Origin: Chondrus crispus
Taxonomy: Eukaryota; Rhodophyta; Florideophyceae; Gigartinales; Gigartinaceae
Assembly (NCBI RefSeq): GCF_000350225.1
Contig: NW_005178661.1
Location: 43,812-107,811 of the forward strand
Reading direction: 5' to 3'
Length of the DNA stretch: 64,000 nt
Shown here: positions 9,670 through 19,360 of the stretch, piece after piece
Numbering within the stretch: position 1 is the first letter of the stretch
Layout of the letters: each line of letters begins with the position of its first letter
Program-made: the position numbers and the translations under genes
Notes under the pieces: generated by a model
Told to the model about the DNA's origin: nothing
Seen by the model: only the letters and a program-made list of their open reading frames with translations
Databases searched by the model: none

Positions 9670-10770
9670 CAGTGCTGGCCAAAATGATAGGGACACAGGC
9701 TATTCGGGCTGTGGCAGCTCCCTTTTGCTCCAATGATAGAAGGAAAGAAGCTCTGTACACGTATTGGGCGAGCTAAACGTGATGGAAAAGACTGTTTTAT
9801 AGAATAACAAAAGCCTTGGAGCTATAAGGCAAAAACGTGTTTACGGCATGGCCATAATGATAGGGACAACAGAGACTAACTCGCGTTTTGGCGCAAAACG
9901 CAAACTGCGTTCCGCCGAAAGGCGTAAAGGCCATGCTAAGGCTACACTCGAGGGGTCTGCAGACGGTTGTGCAGAAAACAGTCGGTTGGTACCTCGGAGA
10001 AATAGGAAGAGGGAAAGTCCTGAACGAGCACGAAAAAGGGGCTTATCGCTGGTCTTAAGGCGGTAGAACCATTCGAGACATCGCTGCTCGTGTGCAGCGC
10101 TCCAAGAACGTAGTTTCTAACTTGTTAGAAGGAAATCAGAACGCAGAGGACTACATACAGACATTACAAAGTTATTTGCTACCGTTTATTGCTCAGGAGC
10201 TGGACGTAGGATGGATATACATGCATGACGGAGCTTCTATTCACAGGGCACATCGGGTCAGGCAGTTTTTGAGAGGGAAGACGTGCCGGTTATGGACTGG
10301 CCGGCAAAGTCCCCGGACTTAAATCCTTAAGAGAATCTCTGGGGTCTGTTGGCACGTGCTGTATACGCTGGTTGTCGTCAATTTGACAACGTCGAAGCGC
10401 TTAAAGAGGCCGTTTGGGAAGCCTGGGATAACATCACAACGGAAATACTGAAATCCCTTTTGGGGTCCATGCAACGACGCTGCAGGGACTGTTACCTTTC
10501 CGAGGGAGGTGCTACGAAGTACGGAGGTGAGTATTGCGCATACATGGGGTCCAGATATTGGGGTAGAAGTCTTGTCCCTATCATTATGGCCATGCCGTAA
10601 ACACGTTTTGCCTTATAGTTCCGAGGCTGATTTTTGTTCTATAAAACCGTTTTTCTATCACGTTTAGCTGTCCCAATACGTGTGCAGAGCCTCTTTTCTT
10701 TTATCAGTGGAGCAAAAGGGGGCTGCCACAGTGCGAATAGCCTGTGTCCGTATCATTTTGACCAGCACTG
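9670..10770 (+). mobile_element. Tc1-like element B, internally deleted copy
   Basis: A 1101-bp element flanked by TA (9668-9669 and 10771-10772). The terminal arms match for about 170 bp (CAGTGCTGGCCAAAATGATA at the left tip). A second pair of GGCC(A)AATGATAGGGACA cores lies at 9844 and ends at 10597, again about 174 bp inside. It is the same family as element A but with a different arm sequence, a shortened body and a frame-broken transposase. It is nested inside the pogo-like element, which makes it the youngest of the three DNA transposons here. Confidence 0.78.
9848..10550 (+). pseudogene. Tc1-like transposase remnant (element B)
   Basis: Pieces of a Tc1-type transposase in shifting frames. 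The N-terminal HTH end RSKNVVSNLL is joined directly to EGNQNAEDYIQTLQSYLLPF, so the first catalytic Asp region has been deleted. The second catalytic region is visible as WIYMHDGASIHRAHRVRQFL, and after a frameshift the sequence resumes at ARAVYAGCRQF and AVWEAWDNI. The catalytic DDE set is incomplete and it cannot encode an active enzyme. Confidence 0.75.
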
Positions 10771-11040
10771 TACCAGCCAAATTAACGCAGTCCAGAGTTT
10801 CAGTGACCATATCTTTGAATCTACCCGACCATTTAAAGCCCGTTATTGGCTCTCATGAATCACTATTCAGTTTTGAAGGGACTGACGTGGCCAGACCAAA
10901 ACCCGGCTTGGCGTGGCAGAGCAGTGGACGAAACACTCGACCTCCTCAAACATTTCAAAAAACAACATTGCTTCAATCCGACACGGCGCAGGCCCAGTCC
11001 AACCTACCTTTTTGGATTTTATTCGATTGTTTGGAAATGC

Positions 11041-12721
11041 TCAAACTGCCCCAGTCGCATCTTCAACCCTCCTCTTGCACACTGCATGCTTTTGGCGGAG
11101 GCGACGTGCATCCCTACTCAATCGCAGACGCTTGCGCCGCTCGTGACGCACATCAGCGAGCTCCAAATAGCGTCTTCGATCTGCAGCTGGCTCACAGATG
11201 TTTTCCGTTACCGTGCTCTGGGCAAAAGAACGCCTCCGAACTGTTTGACGCCTTTCCTCTCTGGTTTTTCGAGCGTCGAGGACTACCTGGGAAGTTAAAT
11301 GGACTCCTGTGGAAGTGCGGATCCGAATTGTCCCCGATTCTTCCACGTCCGCATCACGCAGCAAAGACCGGCTGCGGTTTAAAAATGACCGCTTCAATTC
11401 ATCAACTGTTGGGTTCTGCGCACTACTGTTCTCTTGCTCGTCGAAGAGATGCTTCAAAGGTTCAATATCAGTTCCCAAAACAACGGGATCCCAAATGCCA
11501 CACTTGCGAAAACCGGACCGGATATTGCTGACGGTCATGCACTTTTCAAATGCCTTCATGATCATTGTCCCAATATCAAATGCATTAAGTAATGACTTGA
11601 TGCGTGCCGCCCGGTGAATTTCTGCCTGCAAAAATGACTTGTAGGCACCAAAAACTGTAACGTCCAGCGGCTGGAGGCGATCTGAACTGTGAGCCCGTAG
11701 TGCGATGACAAATGTATTATTGTCTCTCAAAAGTTTGAGGGTGTAGTACTGAATATGCGCTCCATACCCATATGGGTGGAAGCTTCTCGATATTTTGGAT
11801 ATCCAAAATAACGAGAAGCTTCTAGTTATTTATACGAAGATGACTAGTTTCGTCCGCAAAGCTCCTCGCCCACTGCATCATGATCGGTGAGTCTACCCCT
11901 GGCACCTCTCGATAAAACAAATAGCATTCCGGCAGTACAGCTGTGAGGTCTTGCCAGTGGCCGCACACCTTTCGATAATACGGATCTTGGCTCGGGTAGA
12001 CAATTACTGGCTTGAAAGTAGACCCAGCGGCGGATACGACTGGCATGATTGTGACCCTGTCCAGTTGGCCTTTAGTTCTCAAATTGCTTTGCTGCAGCCT
12101 CTGTCATGGCTTCCCGATACCCTTTCTAAGACTGCGCCCCACCATTCGAGCGAACGACGAGCCAGACTGTTCTACATTGAAAATACACCTTGCATCGCGG
12201 ATATTGCACCTGTCAAGTGCTGCCTGTACACGGGCAATGTGCTCCGTGACAGTGCTGGGGGTTATCGCCAGCAATCGTTTGTCCTCTACGACCTGCACCG
12301 ATGAGGTGCGCAGTCCATGGCGCTTTAGAATATTGTTGGTACACGTGTCTGATGGCCGGCGATCGAGCATCTTAATTCCTCTGGATTCAGCCGGCGGAAG
12401 AAGGTCCACATAGGTCTTGATCAGGTCACGCACACATATGCGGGTGAGAGGGGTGTTGTTTTCAGCGAAGTCCTTGATTGTAGCAACGATGGTCTCTTCA
12501 TGACCAAGGGGCAGTAGCGATGGGCGACCCGGAGACCTGCGCTCAATGTGGATGTCGGAAGAACTTTGCGTCTGAGACTCGAGGGCTTTTACCAGCCAGC
12601 TAGCGTATGCACGCCTGATGATGCCGGAACTGAGCTCGTGTTTCAGAGAGAGTTGACACCATGTCAAGGCGTGAGCAAAGCGGTCATAAATGGCCTGCTG
12701 GGGGCGTCTATGGTCTTCCAT
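11041..12721 (-). pseudogene. pogo-like DDE transposase, broken
   Basis: Three minus-strand segments in order: 12721-12104 (N-terminal DNA-binding part, with SPGRPSLLPLGHEETIVATI and LLAITPSTVTEHIARVQAAL), 12082-11822 (VTIMPVVSAAGSTFKPVIV, the start of the DDE core) and 11730-11041 (IALRAHSSDRLQPLDVTVFG, the family signature near the last catalytic acid). A frameshift at about 12090-12104 separates the first two. A 44-bp hairpin and a deleted stretch separate the last two. The motifs belong to the pogo/Tigger/jerky DDE superfamily. The piece between the second and third catalytic acids is missing. Confidence 0.72.
11779..11822. repeat. 44-bp near-perfect palindrome
   Basis: The arms start GAAGCTTCTCG and meet at a central GGATATCC. 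Only one base pair (A/T, 11 positions from the end) breaks the symmetry. It interrupts the pogo-like transposase at the point where coding similarity is lost. A smaller palindrome, CCCATATGGG, lies immediately upstream at 11767-11776. Confidence 0.85.
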
Positions 12722-12892
12722 TTTGAAGAATGGATGTGGAACGAAGACCCTCTTGCGTGCCAGTCACGAGTCTACTTTGGCAAGTCGGCACACCGGATTT
12801 ATACCATCATGGACTCATTGTAAAGAGCGCACTTTCCGCCTGTAGGTCCAGTTTGAAATTGCCGCGCAAACTTGACCAGCTTAAGACAGCTG

Positions 12893-12938
12893 TCCGTCAT
12901 AAAGAAGGCCACACTAGTGTGGCCTTTTTTATGACGGA
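12893..12938. repeat. 46-bp near-perfect palindrome
   Basis: The arms TCCGTCATAAA and TTTATGACGGA enclose AAGGCCACACTAGTGTGGCCTT, symmetrical about ACT/AGT, with one mismatched pair (G against T). It lies about 100 bp inside the right end of the pogo-like element, upstream of the transposase start. Confidence 0.85.
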
Positions 12939-13194
12939 GTCCACGTAGAAGCTGTTTCATGGCAGAGAGCGTTGCAAAATGATATTGTAATGCCACATGT
13001 CGCGTTAAAAAACCTGCCGAATTGAAGGGGCAACTGTTACGGCGTGGCCAAAATGATAGGGACAGAAAGGACGCGCTCGTGTTTTGGCGCAAAAAGCAAA
13101 CTAGGTTCCGCCAAAATGTGAGCAGGCCGAGCACCTTCTGCGGAGCGACCTGCAGACACTTTTGCAGCAGAAATACGGTGTAAAGATCAAAAAT

Positions 13195-14134
13195 ATGGGA
13201 CGGGGAAACGCTCTCAACGAGCATGAGAAAGGCATCATCTTTGGGCTTTCTGAAAGCGGTAAGACGATGAGAGACATCGCTTCATGGCTGAAGCGCTCTA
13301 AAAATGTCATTTCAAACTTCTTGCGTGCGCTGGGGAGTATGGGAAGAAAAAAGCGCCAGGAAGATCGACAAAACTCTTTCCTACGGATAAAAGAAGGCTG
13401 CTCCGGGCGGCTTCTCACTCAACCAAAGGCTCAAACACTCTACGCAAGGAGCTAAAACTCTCTGTCTCTGCAAGATCTACTCGCCGCACGCTTCATAACG
13501 ATCATAATTTTCAGTTCAAGAAGATGATCGCCGCTCCAATGATGTTCCCACGCCATCTTTTCGCACGGGAACTTTTTGCAAGCGAGAAGCTGACCTGGTC
13601 TCTCGCCGAATGGTACAGTGTCATCTGTTCCGACGAGAAAAATTCAATCTTGATGGACCAGATGGCTTTGCCTTCTATTAGCACGATTTAAGAAGGAAAA
13701 GCTTATGTTTTCGAAGAGGCAGGGGGACGAGGATTCAGTCATGTGTTGGGGGCTTTTTGTGGGGAACATAATGCGAACTGGTATGTCTAGAAGGAAACCA
13801 AAACGCAGAAGACTACATTCAAACTTTAGAGATTTATTTGTTCCCATTTGTTGATCAAGAGCTCGTTTCAGGGTGGATATATATGCATAACAGAGCGTCG
13901 ATTCATAGGGCGCATCATGTTAAGCAGTTTTTGAGGAAGAGGAAGTGCCGGGTATGGACTGGCCCGCAAAGTACCCGGACTTAAATCCTATAGAAAACCT
14001 CTGGGGTTTGCTGGCTCGTGCTGTTTACGCGGATTGTCGTCAGTTTTCTAACATTGAAGAGCTGAAGGAGGCTGTTTGGGAAGCCTAGTAAAATATCACA
14101 ACAGGTACGCTCCAATCTCTTTTGCAGTCAATGC
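13195..14134 (+). pseudogene. Tc1-like transposase of element A, 5' part
   Basis: It starts MGRGNALNEHEKGIIFGLSE and includes the HTH segment TMRDIASWLKRSKNVISNFL. Later pieces in other frames give WYSVICSDEKN (region of the first catalytic Asp) and WIYMH (second). Several frameshifts and stops are present. The reading is cut at 14134 by the copia element and continues at about 19366-19425, where the ATGCAACGCCGCTGCAGAGA region matches the corresponding part of element B. Confidence 0.7.
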
Positions 14135-14305
14135 TGAAAGGAAAGATGGACCTCTGTCCCCCCTCTTTATTGTTCTGAATCGTTAGTGTCCGTCTATGTA
14201 CCCTTCTCGGTACTGTACCACCCTACTTGGTTGGATCTCCCCAGCTCACCCTGGGTGCGCGGCGCCGTCGGACTTACAGTGCCTTACATCGCTTAGATTC
14301 CAGCA
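14135..14305 (-). repeat. copia LTR (3' in element sense)
   Basis: 171 bp, from TGAAAGGAAAGATGG to TTAGATTCCAGCA on the plus strand. It contains GTACTGTAC. It is preceded by the target duplication AATGC. Confidence 0.93.
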
Positions 14306-14470
14306 CCCCTCCTCGGCGGCGCGCATATTAAAATCACTGTCTCTCTCACAGATCGATTCCCCTCCTCGGGCAAACACTAGCGCGCATGTTAAATCACTCT
14401 CTCTCACGAATCGCTTCCCCTCCTCGGGTAGACACTTCAAAGCTCGTCCTTGAGCTGACCGTCAGATTCA
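14306..14470 (-). repeat. repeated polypurine-tract-like block
   Basis: Three tandem units of about 53-58 bp starting at 14306, 14359 and 14417. Each begins CCCCTCCTCGG on the plus strand (purine tract CCGAGGAGGGG in element sense) and is followed by a variable piece with CACTCTCTCTCAC-like sequence. The first copy touches the LTR and is the expected PPT. Confidence 0.75.
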
Positions 14471-14804
14471 GCACTATGCGGCGCCCCTGTCGCGTCCACT
14501 GCGCCTCCCTCGCGCTCACAACGATCACCATGGCACCTAACTCGTGCTCGGTGTTCTCGTCTCCGTCTGTCCGATTCTCGAGCACAACAATGAACCGTTT
14601 CCTCCTTGCTATATTTCACCGCGTCAATCTGGCACGCACGCACGTGGGCCTCATGTCTTAGTACGAAACCGAAATATGAGCCTGTGGGCCGTGGTACGGA
14701 ACAGAAATTGGTTTGACATCTAGCGCATGTCTAGGTTGGTGTCGGTGGAATGGCCGAGGATACGGGCTGTTGATACGTGCTCTTGACTTCTGCTTCTCCT
14801 GGTC

Positions 14805-17800
14805 CTAGTTGTTTTGGAAAATTTCACCTAACGTCTGCATGTTCATTTTAGCACGAAGTTTGTGCAGGACTCTCCATGTAACTGATTTTGTCAGCATGTC
14901 GGCAATATTTTCGGAAGACGCAACGTAAATCAAATCGACTTGGCCGGTGCGTAGGAGATCCTTAACGTGATGCATCTTTATGTCAATATGTTTGTTTCTT
15001 GCCGTCACCTGCTCGTTTCTGGCCAATGCTATGGCCGCTGTGCTGTCCGACTTAATGAGTGTCGCGAGCATATGTGAATTGGTCTGGTACGGAGTTCTCG
15101 TGGCGATTTCTTGTAATAGGCGACGGATCCAAGTGACCTGTTTTGAACAAGACGACAGCGCAACATATTCAGATTCGGCAGAACTCAGAGCAATGACAGT
15201 TTGTCGTTGGCTCTTCCAGAAAATTGGTCCGTCATTGAGAGTAATTGCATATCCGCTTGTCGAATGTCGAGTATCTTGACATCCACCCCAGTCGGCATCG
15301 ACATGCGCTTGAAGTGATTGCGGTGTGATGTTGCCGCGTGGGAAATGTAGACCGAAATCGAGTGTCCCGGCGATGTATCGCAACAATCGCTTTAAGAGTG
15401 TCTGATGGCGGGACGTCGGTGCGTGGACGTGGCGTGCAAGGACGGAGACTGTGAAACAGAGATCCGGTCGTGTGCAAACTGCCAGGTATATAAGTTCGCC
15501 GATGATTCCTCGGTATTCGGAGTGTTGTGATTGTGAGAGGATGTGTTCTCCGTGACGGGCAGTAGTAGTATCAGCGTTGTACGGCAAGGGGGCCCATACT
15601 GCATTGCATCGCTCGAGGCCACATTTTGACAATATGTCACTTGCATATCGCTGTTGACCGACATGGATTCCGTCTTGGGATTCTGTAATTTCCCATCCGA
15701 TGAACGTGCTCAACTGTCCGAAAAGTTTTACATCGAATGTCGCGGAGAGCTTGTACTTTATCCGTTGTAGCAGTGATTTGGAGTTGGAAATGAACATCAT
15801 ATCGTCGACGACAACGACAATAATTACGAACTTGTCACCAGACTGCAGTAAGAACACCCTTTTATCCACGTTTGAGAGTTTGAAGCCCCAAGATAGAAGG
15901 GTGGTGCATAACAGTGACCCCCAAATTTCCCCGGCCTGTTTGAGTCCATAAATGGACTTGAGTAGGAGACATACCATACCGGGATAAGCTTCTTTTCCTG
16001 TGGAGTTTGTAGGCTGCTGCATGATGATCGGGACGTCGAGGTGGCCGTACAAATATGCGTTTCCGACATCAGCTCCTTCGACAATGAGGCAGTTGCCGGC
16101 TGCAAACGCGAGAAGGAGTCTTATCGCTTCATGACTGGCTACGGGCGCATACGTGTTAAGTGGGTCGAAGTCGATGTGTGGTTGCTGCTTATCTCCACGG
16201 ATGCAGCAGCGTGCTTTTGGCAGCAGCTCTAAGCCTTGAGCGTCAAGTTGCTTCAGCTTGAACACCCACGTAAACGGGACGGGGTGCATGTCCGCGGTAC
16301 GGTGCACATACCGCCAGGTATGGCGATCGACTAGAGCATGGTACTCGCGATCAATGGCCTGCCTCCAGTCTGGGAAGGTGATGGCTTCAGCGAACGAGCG
16401 TGGAAGGCGTGGGTCAACGCGCAATGAGCGCTTGATGAATGTCTTGTGTCCACGGTGGTGGGATCGTTCGGCTAGATTGGTGTATGCGTAGGCGTGAAAG
16501 GCTCTCATGAGTACCTCTTCAGCCTGTCCGTCACTGTTGTTCAAGCTCTCAATCTCACTTTGTCGAGCATGTCCGTCTAGGAGAGACGCAACACCAGGGA
16601 GCTTTTCATGACGATATGGTCGGAAGTCCTGTACTGTAGTCAACATGATCGACTTGGTCTCAGGAACGTAGATTCGAAAGAGAGTCTCGTCACTTTCCAT
16701 TCCGACGAAATGTCCATGCATGGAGCGTGCAAGGAACTTCTTGTTTGGGACCGTCTCCGAGCGGTATCGAAATGCAAAACCGGGCTGTCCAAAGACGGGG
16801 ACCTTGTTGAAGTGTATTCTTGTGTGCGGATACCAAAGAAGAATTGGTATGTCACCTTGAATTCGAGTGGACGGAAGACGGTTGCGGAGCCAATTGGCGT
16901 GGTGCATTGCCTCCGCCCAAAGAGAATCCGGCAATTTGGATGCAAATAATAGGACTCTCGTGCGTTGCCAGAATTCCTGTATCAGCCTTTCTGCTGTACC
17001 GTTGCTCTGATGCGCATACGGCGGTGATGGCTTGAGTTCGATCCCGTTCTCCTTACAAAATGTTTGCACTTCGCCGCTCAGATTCTCACCGGCACCATCT
17101 AGACGTAACTGACGTAGGGGGAAACCTGTCTGTCGCTCCGATCTCATCTTGTATTCGGTGAGAAATTTTGGAAGGTCTGACTTCTTCTTTAAGAAGAACA
17201 CGTCAGATTTTGCGGTGAACGAATCAACAAAGCAGAGAGAGTAAGTGCTCCCAGCAGTTGTGGGCGTGACCGGACCGGCAATATCGGCGTGCACAAGTTC
17301 GAGCGGAGATACAATGGTTGTCTGTGCTCGCCTAACAGGTGCCCTACGTGCTTTTCCGAGTTGACACGGGACGCAAAGCATATCTTGCAACGTTTTTCGA
17401 GGGAAATGTGGTACATCCTTGAAGAGTTGAGCAAGTCGGAGGTACCGTGAGGGACTGGGGTGTCCCGTGCGGTAATGCCACTCAAATGGTTTGCTTTGAG
17501 AAAAAAATGGTGTTGGCTGGAATGAGTTGTGATCAGAAGAGCGAAAAACCGTCGTACAAATAATGCAGTGGCCTGAGTTGTCCGGTTCCGGCTGTGCAGA
17601 GCAGAAAGCAACTTCTCGCTGGTCATTGGAGATGTTCATCTTGTACAGTCCATGTTGCGATTCGGTCTCGAAAACAACTCTTGATGTTCCAGCTAAGTTG
17701 ACACTGCAGTGACTAGTGCCTTCATCTTTGGTGGCGAATAAGACGTCAAATGTCTTAGACAGCCCGTGTACAGAGATGATGTTCTCTGCAAAGGTCGGTA

Positions 17801-19106
17801 CATGGTAAGCTTCCACGTACATGCCACCGTGAAGAGACAATAAGACCTCACCAATTCCAACGATCCTACTTGTTCCAGAAGCGGAGATGACTTCCTCACT
17901 GAGACGACGATAGTTTTGAAAACCCTTTTTGGAGTGAAAGAAGTTATGTGTGGCACCGGAGTCAATGAGAGCATCATTGGTTTTCTTTGGGCTAATGGAC
18001 GCAACTGAAGTGCGGTATTTGATCCTTGCCATAAACCCCTGAAAAGAATTCCCATCGTTTGAGCTCGAAGGCGGATGGCGAAGATGATATTGTTGAGCGT
18101 TGGCTTGCGGAGGCTGTCCGCCCTGTTGTTGCTGTGGTACGAAACCTTGACTACCATTGACTGTATTGTTCCAGGTGTTGCTCATCGAACGGTGACGCTG
18201 TTGATAAAAGGAGGGACCAGAAAATCGAGAAGAAGGCGAACGATTCTGTCCGAACATGCGACGACTTCCACGACCACGGTATCTACGGCCGCGATCTGGT
18301 CCGCGAGCACGACCAAGGGAGCTGTTTCTATCCGCACGGTACCAGCATTCTGAAGCGAAGTGTCCAGATTTTCCACATACGTAGCAGCCGTCGTTTGATT
18401 GCCTATATTTTGTGATTCGACCGCCAGGAGGACGATCTTTGCGGCTCCTGTCTCCATTGGCAATGGCGGTGGTAGCCTTCGTGGATGATTCCAAGCGAGA
18501 GCTGGACGCTCTCATGCTCTTGCGACGGGAAATTTCGGCATGCATAGCTTGCACAATTCTCTCAAATTCGAGATCCTGGACTTGCGCGATCATGGCAAAG
18601 CCGCTAAACGATTCTGGCAAAGTACGAAGCAATTTTGAAGCTTTGTCCTTATCGGACAATTCTTCGTCATAAGTAGCGAGTTTGCTCAGCAATTCAGTAA
18701 ATTTGTTGAGGTGTTCATCCCAGCTGGACCCTTCTTTGTAGCGAAGATCATCCATTTCTTGACGAATATTAAGAATGGCTTGTGTGTTAGAAGCCGTGTA
18801 GATCTTCTCAATCTCATTCCAAAGCTCCTCAGCTGTGCGATCGTCATCGTCGACAATAGTCCGAACTTTTGCAAGTGGATAGTCTCCAAGGGAAAGAACG
18901 ATAATACTTTTGGCGCGGGTCATCATTTCGAACCACTTCTTGCGGATAGCAGGCGTATTGTTTGCGGGCTCTTGATTGAAGCCAAGAAGTTCAGCATCAT
19001 GACGTCGAATATAGGCGTAAACTCGACGCTTCCAAAGGATGTAGTCGTCTGAGTTCTCTAAACGAGGTAGCCTGCCAACTGCATCATTTTCTCGTTCCGT
19101 AGGCAT
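14805..19106 (-). CDS. copia gag-pol polyprotein
   Basis: 1433 residues from the first ATG (19106) in one frame. The order is copia-type: gag helix region (LWNEIEKIYTASNTQAILNI), zinc knuckle CYVCGKSGHFASEC near 250, aspartic protease DALIDSGATHNFF near 385, integrase with HHCC (GHPSPSRYLRLAQLF ... CVPCQLGKA) and DDE parts (HADIAGPV, LDGAGENLSG), reverse transcriptase with VVVVDDMMFISN as the YVDD box, and RNase H (HVDADWGGCQDT, SSAESEYVAL). Integrase before RT fixes it as Ty1/copia. No stop or frameshift is seen, so the copy may still be active. Confidence 0.93.
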   Translation of the reverse strand: MPTERENDAVGRLPRLENSDDYILWKRRVYAYIRRHDAELLGFNQEPANNTPAIRKKWFEMMTRAKSIIVLSLGDYPLAKVRTIVDDDDRTAEELWNEIEKIYTASNTQAILNIRQEMDDLRYKEGSSWDEHLNKFTELLSKLATYDEELSDKDKASKLLRTLPESFSGFAMIAQVQDLEFERIVQAMHAEISRRKSMRASSSRLESSTKATTAIANGDRSRKDRPPGGRITKYRQSNDGCYVCGKSGHFASECWYRADRNSSLGRARGPDRGRRYRGRGSRRMFGQNRSPSSRFSGPSFYQQRHRSMSNTWNNTVNGSQGFVPQQQQGGQPPQANAQQYHLRHPPSSSNDGNSFQGFMARIKYRTSVASISPKKTNDALIDSGATHNFFHSKKGFQNYRRLSEEVISASGTSRIVGIGEVLLSLHGGMYVEAYHVPTFAENIISVHGLSKTFDVLFATKDEGTSHCSVNLAGTSRVVFETESQHGLYKMNISNDQREVAFCSAQPEPDNSGHCIICTTVFRSSDHNSFQPTPFFSQSKPFEWHYRTGHPSPSRYLRLAQLFKDVPHFPRKTLQDMLCVPCQLGKARRAPVRRAQTTIVSPLELVHADIAGPVTPTTAGSTYSLCFVDSFTAKSDVFFLKKKSDLPKFLTEYKMRSERQTGFPLRQLRLDGAGENLSGEVQTFCKENGIELKPSPPYAHQSNGTAERLIQEFWQRTRVLLFASKLPDSLWAEAMHHANWLRNRLPSTRIQGDIPILLWYPHTRIHFNKVPVFGQPGFAFRYRSETVPNKKFLARSMHGHFVGMESDETLFRIYVPETKSIMLTTVQDFRPYRHEKLPGVASLLDGHARQSEIESLNNSDGQAEEVLMRAFHAYAYTNLAERSHHRGHKTFIKRSLRVDPRLPRSFAEAITFPDWRQAIDREYHALVDRHTWRYVHRTADMHPVPFTWVFKLKQLDAQGLELLPKARCCIRGDKQQPHIDFDPLNTYAPVASHEAIRLLLAFAAGNCLIVEGADVGNAYLYGHLDVPIIMQQPTNSTGKEAYPGMVCLLLKSIYGLKQAGEIWGSLLCTTLLSWGFKLSNVDKRVFLLQSGDKFVIIVVVVDDMMFISNSKSLLQRIKYKLSATFDVKLFGQLSTFIGWEITESQDGIHVGQQRYASDILSKCGLERCNAVWAPLPYNADTTTARHGEHILSQSQHSEYRGIIGELIYLAVCTRPDLCFTVSVLARHVHAPTSRHQTLLKRLLRYIAGTLDFGLHFPRGNITPQSLQAHVDADWGGCQDTRHSTSGYAITLNDGPIFWKSQRQTVIALSSAESEYVALSSCSKQVTWIRRLLQEIATRTPYQTNSHMLATLIKSDSTAAIALARNEQVTARNKHIDIKMHHVKDLLRTGQVDLIYVASSENIADMLTKSVTWRVLHKLRAKMNMQTLGEIFQNN

Positions 19107-19189
19107 TATTAGTATCAGCACAAACCGTCAAGAGCTACAGAGAGAAGGTAGTTTCCAAAGGAATAGTAGCGGTATCTGCGATGCTTCCA

Positions 19190-19360
19190 TGAAAGGAAAG
19201 ATGGACCTCTGTCCCCCCCCTTTATTGTGCTGAATCGTTAGTGTCCGTCTATGTACCCTTCTCGGTACTGTACCACCCTACTTGGTTGGATCTCCCCAGC
19301 TCACCCTGGGTGCGCGGCGCCGTCGGACTTACAGTGCCTTAAATCGCTTAGATTCCAGCA
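19190..19360 (-). repeat. copia LTR (5' in element sense)
   Basis: 171 bp, nearly identical to 14135-14305, with differences in the C run, TTCTG/TGCTG and TTACATC/TTAAATC. It is followed by the second copy of AATGC. As the 5' LTR in element sense it should hold the promoter for the gag-pol frame. Confidence 0.93.

Larger units (their letters stand above)
9643..13037 (-). mobile_element. pogo/Tigger-like DNA transposon inserted in element A
   Basis: The ends read ACAGTT (9643) and AACTGT (13037) as inverted repeats flanked by TA (9641-9642 and 13038-13039). Similarity extends inwards to a shared TTAACGC word on both sides, the left copy lying just beyond the nested element B. Net length without B is about 2.3 kb. 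It encodes a decayed DDE transposase on the minus strand and carries two perfect short hairpins (11779-11822, 12893-12938). It sits in the left arm of element A at a TA, so it is younger than A. Confidence 0.65.
14135..19360 (-). mobile_element. Ty1/copia LTR retrotransposon, intact
   Basis: A 5226-bp element in minus orientation with two 171-bp LTRs and a 5-bp target duplication AATGC (14130-14134 and 19361-19365). It carries a single uninterrupted gag-pol frame. The LTRs begin TG and end CA on either strand and differ at about 3 of 171 positions, so the insertion is recent. It landed in the transposase of element A. On the minus strand the internal region next to the upstream LTR starts TGGAAGCATCGCAG, the expected place of the tRNA primer site; the purine tract CGAGGAGGGG borders the other LTR. 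Confidence 0.95.

Noticed and set aside
9844-10597. Separate mariner inserted into the centre of a palindromic MITE
   Set aside because: The same arrangement with the same 174-bp spacing occurs in element A. One IR/DR-type element explains both without two coincident insertions at the exact centre.
10680-11531. 283-codon plus-strand ORF
   Set aside because: It spans the end of element B and runs antisense to the pogo transposase, whose family motifs are on the minus strand.
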